Assembly: GCA_014379065.1 (NCBI GenBank)
Contig: JACMMM010000209.1
Coordinates: 1-12,315, forward strand
Length of the DNA stretch: 12,315 bases
Direction of reading: 5' to 3'
Origin: Saprospiraceae bacterium
GTDB lineage: Bacteria > Bacteroidota > Bacteroidia > Chitinophagales > Saprospiraceae
Part shown: positions 5,315 to 11,173 of the stretch, in pieces
How the letters are laid out: every line of letters starts with the position of its first letter
Numbering within the stretch: position 1 is the stretch's first letter
The notes under the pieces: model-generated
What the model saw: the letters and a program-made list of their open reading frames with translations, nothing else
Told to the model about the DNA's origin: nothing
The model's database searches: none
Translations under genes and position numbers: made by a program

Positions 5315-6238
5315 TTAGATCTCATTTTCCGGATGCTTCACTTTGGCCAATTGACGGTATAATTCATGTTCTGCTGGGCTGAGTTGGCGGGGTATGTCCA
5401 CCAAAACCTCCACATACAGGTCGCCGTACTTGTCCATCGAGTCATATACGGGCATTCCAAGGCCACGCATCCGCAGCACGGCCCCGTTTTGAGTGCCTGG
5501 CTGAAGGGTCATTATTTTTTCTCCGTGCATGGTTTGAACACGGGTTTTGCCCCCTAACACTGCCGTAACAAGGTCAACCAATTGCTTACAACGGAGGTCG
5601 TTGCCGGTGCGGGTGTAGCGTGCGTGGGCTGCGATGCGAATGTTGAGCAATAAGTCGCCGTTTTTGCCACCATTTTGGCCGGGTTGTCCCTTGCCGCGCA
5701 AACGAAACTGCTGCCCTTCGCGAACGCCTTTTTTCAGCGTAAGTCGGTACTGTTCTTCTGTGCCAATAGTGAGCATCTGAGATATGCCCGTAAAGGCATC
5801 CTCTAGGGAAATCTGTACCTCCGCCTCCAAGTTGCTTCCATTTCTGGCCCTTGGCCCCCTGTTGCGACCTCCCGCTTGGCCGCTAAAAAATTGGCTGAAC
5901 AGGTCTTCAAAACGCTCGTCATTTTCAAAATCGCTCGATTCAAAGGTGAATGGGGGTGGTTGCGCTCCTGGCCGCGGCCTACCGGAAGGCCCGCCTGGCT
6001 TGCCTTGTTGGACTTGCTCCCAATTTTCACCGTAACGGTCGTACAGTTTGCGTTTTTCCGGGTCAATCAGCACGCTGTTCGCTTCGTTGACTGCCTTGAA
6101 CTTTTCCTCGGCAACTTTGTCCCCTTTGTTTTTATCGGGGTGGTGCTGAAGGGCTAACTTGCGGAAGGCTTTCTTAATGTCCTCCGAAGTGGCATTTTTT
6201 TCAATGCCGAGTATTTTATAATAGTCTTTGGAAGCCAT
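5315..6238 (-). CDS. CbpA-type J-domain co-chaperone (DnaJ class II)
   Basis: A 307-residue protein. Residues 4-70 are a J domain (DYYKILGIEKNATSEDIKKA) with the HPD tripeptide at 33-35 that triggers ATP hydrolysis by DnaK. A Gly/Pro/Phe-rich linker follows (about 78-135: QQGKPGGPSGRPRPGAQPPP; FSGQAGGRNRG). Two substrate-binding beta domains complete it, with the motifs LEAEVQISLEDAFTG, LTLKKGVREGQQFRLRGKG and GAVLRMRGLGMPVY and the closing DLYVEVLVDIPRQLSPAE. There is no CxxCxGxG zinc region, so it is a class II/CbpA-like protein that works with DnaK in the cytoplasm and, in E. coli, binds nucleoid DNA in stationary phase. ATG 6238 (MASKDYYK) is used; the in-frame 6292 start adds 18 unrelated residues. 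The divergent upstream region carries a TAnnTTTG match. Confidence 0.93.
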   Translation of the reverse strand: MASKDYYKILGIEKNATSEDIKKAFRKLALQHHPDKNKGDKVAEEKFKAVNEANSVLIDPEKRKLYDRYGENWEQVQQGKPGGPSGRPRPGAQPPPFTFESSDFENDERFEDLFSQFFSGQAGGRNRGPRARNGSNLEAEVQISLEDAFTGISQMLTIGTEEQYRLTLKKGVREGQQFRLRGKGQPGQNGGKNGDLLLNIRIAAHARYTRTGNDLRCKQLVDLVTAVLGGKTRVQTMHGEKIMTLQPGTQNGAVLRMRGLGMPVYDSMDKYGDLYVEVLVDIPRQLSPAEHELYRQLAKVKHPENEI

Positions 6239-6280
6239 TATTAATGTGATACGAGAGGTAAAAACACTTCGCTGGGTGAA

Positions 6281-6409
6281 ATGTTTTCCCAATTAGCAAC
6301 CAAAGGTATCCTTGTTCTTGATAGTTTTGCCATTACAGCCGAAGATCAAGTACGGGTGGATGTCCAGATCCAGGCCATGGTAGGCATCGAAGGGGAACAA
6401 AAGGAGTGA
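6281..6409 (+). CDS. Short orphan reading frame, possible C-terminal gene remnant
   Basis: ATG 6281 to TGA 6407-6409 gives 42 residues: MFSQLATKGILVLDSFAITA, then EDQVRVDVQIQAMVGIEGEQ, ending KE. The pattern of alternating hydrophobic residues followed by an acidic end looks like the terminal beta-strands of a larger protein rather than random sequence, and the frame stays open upstream to TAA 6242-6244 without another ATG. I do not recognise the family. It lies between the divergent J-domain and GH28 genes and overlaps candidate promoter motifs on both strands, so it may be a decayed gene end or chance. An AAGGAG string precedes the stop, not a start. Confidence 0.3.
   Translation: MFSQLATKGILVLDSFAITAEDQVRVDVQIQAMVGIEGEQKE
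6301..6308 (-). promoter_or_regulatory. Candidate -7 element TACCTTTG for the J-domain gene
   Basis: This is an exact TAnnTTTG on the minus strand, with a predicted start near 6294 and a leader of about 56 nt. No -33 TTG is visible. It lies inside the short orphan frame, which argues weakly against that frame being functional. Confidence 0.3.
6322..6329 (+). promoter_or_regulatory. Candidate -7 element TAGTTTTG for the GH28 gene
   Basis: This is an exact TAnnTTTG on the plus strand about 100 bases before ATG 6432. No TTG at -33 spacing was found, and the match falls inside the short orphan frame. It would be the only consensus -7 seen ahead of the GH28/BACON pair. Confidence 0.22.
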
Positions 6410-6431
6410 ATCTTAAAATCAACATTTTTTT

Positions 6432-7901
6432 ATGAAAATAAAAATCACACTATCAATAAGCCTGTTATTTATTGCGCTGACGGTTTATTCCAAAGATTAC
6501 AATGCCTCTTTCTTCGGCATTGAGTCAAATGGCACCACCTTGAATACCACTTCTATTCAAAAGGCCATAGACTATATACATGAAAATGGCGGCGGCAGGT
6601 TGGTATTCTATGTGGGCAGGTTCGTTACAGGCTCCATTTATTTGAAATCAAATGTTACGATCCATCTGGAAGAAGGGGCCGTTTTGATAGGCTCCTTAAA
6701 TCCATTTGATTATGACCGTAATAGTCACTGGACGGCACTGATATTTGCTATTGACCAAGAAAACGTCGGAATAACAGGGAAAGGCGTCATTGATGGCCGT
6801 GGATATCAGGTAGCTCAGAACATTCTATCCATGATCCACAAAGGAATCATAAAAGATGATAAATTGACTAACGACCGCCCCAATGAAGGCCTCCGCCCGC
6901 AAAACATATATTTTAAAGGGTGTAAAAATGTAACGATCCAAGGCATCATGATTAAAAACCCGGCGAGCTGGAACCAACAATACGATCAGTGCAAAAACTT
7001 GTTGGTAGAAAATATAACCGTTGATAGTAAAAACTATTGGAATAATGATGGGATAGATATAGTTGATTGCGACAGCGTCATTGTAAGGAACAGTTATTTC
7101 GATGCTTCCGATGATGCTATTTGCCTCAAATCGCACAGTGCTGATTTCCTATGTCAGAATGTTAAAATCACCCATAACACGATTCGCTCCAGTGCCAATG
7201 GAATAAAGTTTGGAACTTTCTCCCGTGGAGGTTTTAAAAACATTGAAATCATTAGCAACACTGTTTTTGACACCTATCGCTCTGCCATAACCTTTGCTGC
7301 CGTGGATGGCGGCATTGTTGAAAATGTAAGGGTTGACAGCCTTAAATCATTAAATACTGGCAACCCAATTTTCCTCAGGATTGGTGAACGGAAGCCAGGC
7401 AAAAAAGGAAGCATGAAAAACATCAGCATTTCAAATGTTTATGCCGAAGTTCCTGCCACAAAAGCCGATGCAGGCTATCCCTACGAAGGGCCTGTAGAAG
7501 ATTTGCCTAGAAATGTTTCACCTGCGTCCATTGTTGGAATGCCCGATGTCGCGATAGAAAACATCGTTTTAAAAAATGTAGAAATACATTATCCTGGCGG
7601 GGCCAATCCCAACTATGCAAAGCTTGGATTAGATGAATTGGGAAAAGTGCCAGAGCTTCCAGCTAAATACCCCGAATTCTCTATGTTCAAAGAGTTGCCT
7701 GCTTGGGGGTTTTATATACGTCACGCAAAAGGGATTGTATTTGAAAATGTAACTTTAATCTGCGGGAAGGAGGATTACAGAACTGCGGTTGTACTCGATG
7801 ACGTTCATGGGGTAAGTTTCAATGGCTTAAAAGTTGAAGAGCCGGAGAAAAAGAAAAAACCTGTTTTTTCGCACAACTCAACGGATGTAAAGTTCAAATA
7901 G
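6432..7901 (+). CDS. Secreted glycoside hydrolase family 28 (polygalacturonase-like)
   Basis: A 489-residue protein. A signal peptide (MKIKITLSISLLFIALTVYS) is followed by KDYNASFFGI and the usual GH28 opening (TTSIQKAIDYIHENGGGRLV; TGSIYLKSNVTIHLEEGAVL). A right-handed parallel beta-helix carries the GH28 catalytic Asp set: WNNDGIDI (Asp206) and SDDAICLK (Asp227, Asp228). Where polygalacturonases carry the GHG motif, this protein has SANGIKFGT with Asn256 replacing the His. That form is shared, as I recall, by many Bacteroidota GH28 members active on rhamnogalacturonan-type or substituted pectins, so the exact substrate is uncertain. Parts are much AT-richer than the neighbours (17 G/C in 6901-6960 and 20 in 7021-7080 by hand count, against 34 in 5641-5700), hinting at transfer. 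The BACON protein follows 113 bp downstream. No T9SS sorting domain is seen. Confidence 0.9.
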   Translation: MKIKITLSISLLFIALTVYSKDYNASFFGIESNGTTLNTTSIQKAIDYIHENGGGRLVFYVGRFVTGSIYLKSNVTIHLEEGAVLIGSLNPFDYDRNSHWTALIFAIDQENVGITGKGVIDGRGYQVAQNILSMIHKGIIKDDKLTNDRPNEGLRPQNIYFKGCKNVTIQGIMIKNPASWNQQYDQCKNLLVENITVDSKNYWNNDGIDIVDCDSVIVRNSYFDASDDAICLKSHSADFLCQNVKITHNTIRSSANGIKFGTFSRGGFKNIEIISNTVFDTYRSAITFAAVDGGIVENVRVDSLKSLNTGNPIFLRIGERKPGKKGSMKNISISNVYAEVPATKADAGYPYEGPVEDLPRNVSPASIVGMPDVAIENIVLKNVEIHYPGGANPNYAKLGLDELGKVPELPAKYPEFSMFKELPAWGFYIRHAKGIVFENVTLICGKEDYRTAVVLDDVHGVSFNGLKVEEPEKKKKPVFSHNSTDVKFK

Positions 7902-8014
7902 AGCAATTTCCTTTTGCAGGATATTATTTTCGTATGCGTATCTTGGCGGCTCTGTGGAAATGTATCCAAGGAATATGCAAGTAAAAATCAAAATACTTTA
8001 ACCAACAACTCTTT

Positions 8015-8890
8015 ATGAAAAAAGTCTTTATCGCCGTTTCTTTCCTCTTTTGTGTGTCCTACTTTGCCAACGGGCAGACCAAGGTATCAAGCTCCTCCTT
8101 AAGTTTTACCTATAATGGTGGCCCTCAGCAATTTACCGTCACAGCGACTGGCAACTGGTCTATTCCAAATCCGGGAAATTGGTGTTCCATTTCACCCAAA
8201 AATGGCGGCAGTGGGCAAACCGTAATCACCGTTACCCCCAGTCAAAATTTAACTTCATCTGCACGCACTTGCAGGGTTATTGTACAGCCTAAAAATGGGT
8301 CAGCAGCCTATTGCGATGTATCTCAAGGCTTCCTATTGTTCGATATTTCTAACAGCATTTCGTATACGGAAGGTGGCGGCGAGCAGTTTTTTACTGTCAC
8401 TGCCGACCTCCCCTGGACTGTCAGCTCAAAACCTGATTGGTTAACACCCCCACCCCAGCCTAGTTCTGGGCCAGCAGGCACAACGGTTGTAAAAGTCTCT
8501 GCAAGTGGCAATAACAACCAAAACGCCAGATCAGGCGAAATCAAGATTTCCTGTGGTCCTAAAACAGGTACCGTCAGCGTTAATCAAGCCGCAAAAAGCC
8601 AATACGCCTCTAGTCCAAAAATGACAGTTTCTCCAAACCTAAGCGTGGGATCGGCAGCCACAGTTGCTTATTTAAATGCACTTTGCTATCAATGCAACTG
8701 GACTGCTACAGAATACCCTTCGTGGATTACACTGCCTGAGCAATATGGTACCCAATCCAGAGTAGTAAAGGTCAACATAGCCGCCAATAGCAGCTCCAGC
8801 AGTCGAAGTGCAACGATTAAATTTGTCGCCACTGGCTCCCACTACGAACAAAAAGTATTTCTATCCGTAAAGCAAGAGGGCAAGAAATAA
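8015..8890 (+). CDS. Secreted protein with three tandem BACON domains
   Basis: A 291-residue protein with a signal peptide (MKKVFIAVSFLFCVSYFANG, cut before QTK). Three BACON-type beta-sandwich units follow at about 23-105, 107-195 and 203-289. Each has the pattern of a Phe/Gly-Gly strand (FTYNGGPQQFTVTATGNWSI; YTEGGGEQFFTVTADLPWTV; VGSAATVAYLNALCYQCNWT), a Trp-x-x-(L/I/S) turn (NWCSIS, DWLTPP, SWITLP), an acid-poor Ser/Gly loop and an Arg-containing closing strand (SSARTCRVIV, NARSGEIKIS, SSRSATIKFV). BACON domains in Bacteroidota are usually attached to glycosidases or proteases and bind carbohydrate or mucin-like ligands. Here they stand alone with no catalytic domain, so the protein may help the neighbouring GH28 enzyme hold its substrate. 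Stop TAA 8888-8890 is 3 bp from the stop of the convergent gene. Confidence 0.82.
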   Translation: MKKVFIAVSFLFCVSYFANGQTKVSSSSLSFTYNGGPQQFTVTATGNWSIPNPGNWCSISPKNGGSGQTVITVTPSQNLTSSARTCRVIVQPKNGSAAYCDVSQGFLLFDISNSISYTEGGGEQFFTVTADLPWTVSSKPDWLTPPPQPSSGPAGTTVVKVSASGNNNQNARSGEIKISCGPKTGTVSVNQAAKSQYASSPKMTVSPNLSVGSAATVAYLNALCYQCNWTATEYPSWITLPEQYGTQSRVVKVNIAANSSSSSRSATIKFVATGSHYEQKVFLSVKQEGKK

Positions 8891-8893
8891 ATA

Positions 8894-10927
8894 TTAATTC
8901 CCCCCCTCGCGCATCGCTTTCAGGTCCGCAGGCTCCAACTTAACCCCCAGTTGCTGCGCCTTTTGGTAGTCCTGTCGGGCCTCGGTGTAGTTTCCCATCC
9001 CGGCTTTTGTGCGCGCACGCTCGAGGAAAGCCAAGCCAAATTTTGGGTTGAGTGTTAGTGCGTTTTCGAGGGATTTTACGGCATGCAAGTAGTGCTTGAG
9101 CGTGCGCTGCATCATGCCGCATTCGTACCACATTTGGGGGTTGTTAGGGTCGAGTTTCACGTATTCCTCATAGTCCTTGAGGGCCTTTTCGTACTGATTT
9201 GTATTGAGGTACGCGACGGCCCTGTTGGCGTAGGCGGTTTTGTTGGTCGGGTCCATCTCCAAGCTCTCCGTGAGGTCGCTGATGCACTGCTCATACATAC
9301 CGGCAAATCCATACGCGGCGCCGCGGCTGGAGAGCGCATCGCTTTTTGACTTGGGCGTGATTTTAGGTTTTGCCATGGCCGCCGTGTAATCCTGGATCGC
9401 TTTTTCGAGAAGTGCCCTTTGTTGGTTTTTGTATTGCGACGAACTCGCCATGTTGAAGTAAGTCTTTCCCCGGTCTTTTGTAAGTTCGGGATTGCTGGGG
9501 TCCATTTCTATGGCTTGCGTATAATCTCTCAGCGCCCCCTCGAGATCACCTTTAGTGAGTAGGTATTTCCCCCGATTCCAGTACGGAAGCACACTGCGTT
9601 CTTTGTCACCTTCTTGGAGCTGCATGACATGGGTCCAAAGGGTTGTCCCGTCTTTCCAAATGGCTGATTGCCAGACCGTCCAGCTGCCGAAGACCAAGGT
9701 GATCACGCCAAGGGTCGCGTAAATTTTCTTTTCCGAGTTTTCCCTTTTTGAGAAAATATCCAGGTAATACGCAGCAATCACGAACAAGCCAAAATAGGCC
9801 GCATAAGTAAAGCGGTCGGCCATAAAACCCTGTCCGGCGGCAAAGATTTGGAGCACAAACATCACATTGAACGTAAAGAACAAGAGTCCAAAAACTACGG
9901 TTCGATTTCCTTTCAACCATGCCCACACCAAACCAGCCACTACCAAGGCAATTCCTACCGGCGCAGCATACACCGTCCACGGCAATTGCGTAGGATAGGG
10001 ATATAAAGGCGACATGGGGTAAGGCACAACCAGTTTGTACAAATAGGTACAATAGGAATACGCCCCGATACAAAGCCTGTCCAGGAAATTGAAATTCAAG
10101 GCGGAATCATCGGTGGAGCCCTGCAAACGGAGCGTGTAAATGTTTATTAGGCCAATCGCAATCGAAAGCAGCCAGAAAGGGGCCTTTTCCCAGATCAGTT
10201 TAAAATTCATGGGTCGCCGAAACCAAAAATCCAGCGCCAGCATCGAAAGCGGCAGCGCAACAGCTTGCACTTTGGAGAGGCAAGAGAGCAGCGCCAACAC
10301 AAGCATAATCCAGTAAGTGCGCTTTCGGCTTTCTCCTGTTTCAGCCTGTTTCAGCCATTTCACATAATACACCAGTGCCCAGAAAAAGAACATGGCAAAC
10401 AACACGTCCTTGCGCTCCGAGGCCCAGGCCACTGATTCCACGCGCATGGGATGGATGCCAAACAACAGCCCGCCTGCAAGTACGCCCCAACGCCCAATGC
10501 CCATACCCGACAAGAGTTTCATCACGAAAAAGACCGTGAGCAAATGCAGCAAAAGGTTGACAGCGTGCGTGAGCGTTGGACTGAACTCGCCGCTGTTCAG
10601 CGATTTCTCCACCGCGAACGTGAGGATGGGCAACGGGTTGTAGTTGCCAATCACCGCGCCCTTTTCGAGGTCGAAAATATTTGGGAGGGTGATGCTCCAG
10701 GGAATGCCCTTGCCCACCAGTTGGAGGTTCGGGTTCTCGGTAATGTTCTTGGAATCATCCCAGTTTACAAAATCGTGGCCGAGCGTGGGCAGGTAACAAG
10801 CTGCCGTGATAGCAAGCACGATGAGGCCGAGCTTAGGCCAATTGCTTTCGTTGCCTTTTGGGGCAGATGAAGCGGAGGACTTGGTTTGAGTCTTATTGGA
10901 CGAGGCGGAAACGGGCTTCTTAGCCAT
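8894..10927 (-). CDS. TMTC-like GT-C membrane glycosyltransferase with C-terminal TPRs
   Basis: A 677-residue protein. A Ser/Lys-rich cytoplasmic N-terminus (1-30) precedes about ten membrane helices (32-440). The first luminal loop has the GT-C acidic motif FVNWDDSKNI. Next comes the strongly conserved GIHPMRVESVAWASERKDVL motif, which parallels HPxHTEAVAxxxGRAE in animal TMTC O-mannosyltransferases; a CLSKVQAVALPLSMLALDFW helix follows. Residues 449-670 form about six TPR units (LLTKGDLEGALRDYTQAIEM; YGFAGMYEQCISDLTESLEM; YLNTNQYEKALKDYEEYVKL; GMGNYTEARQDYQKA). This architecture is common in Bacteroidota and Planctomycetes, usually labelled only 'TPR protein'. A polyprenyl-phosphate-sugar-dependent protein glycosyltransferase is the likely role (inference). 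ATG 10927 fits, with a Lys/Ser-rich start. Confidence 0.78.
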   Translation of the reverse strand: MAKKPVSASSNKTQTKSSASSAPKGNESNWPKLGLIVLAITAACYLPTLGHDFVNWDDSKNITENPNLQLVGKGIPWSITLPNIFDLEKGAVIGNYNPLPILTFAVEKSLNSGEFSPTLTHAVNLLLHLLTVFFVMKLLSGMGIGRWGVLAGGLLFGIHPMRVESVAWASERKDVLFAMFFFWALVYYVKWLKQAETGESRKRTYWIMLVLALLSCLSKVQAVALPLSMLALDFWFRRPMNFKLIWEKAPFWLLSIAIGLINIYTLRLQGSTDDSALNFNFLDRLCIGAYSYCTYLYKLVVPYPMSPLYPYPTQLPWTVYAAPVGIALVVAGLVWAWLKGNRTVVFGLLFFTFNVMFVLQIFAAGQGFMADRFTYAAYFGLFVIAAYYLDIFSKRENSEKKIYATLGVITLVFGSWTVWQSAIWKDGTTLWTHVMQLQEGDKERSVLPYWNRGKYLLTKGDLEGALRDYTQAIEMDPSNPELTKDRGKTYFNMASSSQYKNQQRALLEKAIQDYTAAMAKPKITPKSKSDALSSRGAAYGFAGMYEQCISDLTESLEMDPTNKTAYANRAVAYLNTNQYEKALKDYEEYVKLDPNNPQMWYECGMMQRTLKHYLHAVKSLENALTLNPKFGLAFLERARTKAGMGNYTEARQDYQKAQQLGVKLEPADLKAMREGGN

Positions 10928-11014
10928 TATGTCTTAGTAGTGGTGGATGCTGGAAAAAGAGGCTTTGGATGGGTTCTAAAGGGGCGCAAATTTCACAAAG
11001 TTTTTTCAAAAAAA

Positions 11015-11035
11015 CCTTAGTATAGCCTTAGTGTA
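11015..11035. repeat. Two tandem CCTTAGTxTA repeats
   Basis: CCTTAGTATA (11015-11024) and CCTTAGTGTA (11026-11035) are 11 bp apart start to start, so both lie on one face of the helix. In a divergent promoter region this could be a regulator site (inference), but the repeats are short. Confidence 0.35.
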
Positions 11036-11076
11036 ACATCCGGCAAAATGTGTGCCCCCTGTAGTGAGAGGCGACG

Positions 11077-11084
11077 CAAAAGTA
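11077..11084 (-). promoter_or_regulatory. Candidate -7 element TACTTTTG for the TMTC-like gene
   Basis: This is an exact TAnnTTTG on the minus strand, giving a leader of about 144 nt to ATG 10927 that would include the CCTTAGT repeats. No TTG at -33 spacing is visible. Confidence 0.3.
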
Positions 11085-11173
11085 GAAATTCCAATTACTT
11101 TGATCGCCTCTTATGTAGGAGCAACGCCGTACATTACGTCCATATTCAAATTCCTATCAAAGATTGCTTGCCT

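Larger units (their letters stand above)
10928..11173. other. Divergent intergenic region between the TMTC-like and thioredoxin-SprB genes
   Basis: This stretch holds no convincing gene. It contains an exact -7 motif for the leftward gene, a near match TTACTTTG (11095-11102) for the rightward gene, an A/T-rich hairpin GTTTTTT-c-AAAAAAAC (about 11000-11015), and the two CCTTAGT repeats listed separately. Confidence 0.5.

Noticed and set aside
5784..6157. Three overlapping frames of 83 to 93 codons, two on the plus strand and one on the minus strand
   Set aside because: They are shadows of the J-domain gene's Gly-rich region and J domain.
9606..10073. Minus-strand frame of 155 codons with hydrophobic, Cys-rich content
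   Set aside because: It is a shifted frame of the TMTC-like gene; the hydrophobicity comes from that gene's helices.
10451..10870. Plus-strand frame of 139 codons
   Set aside because: It is antisense to the N-terminal helices of the TMTC-like gene.
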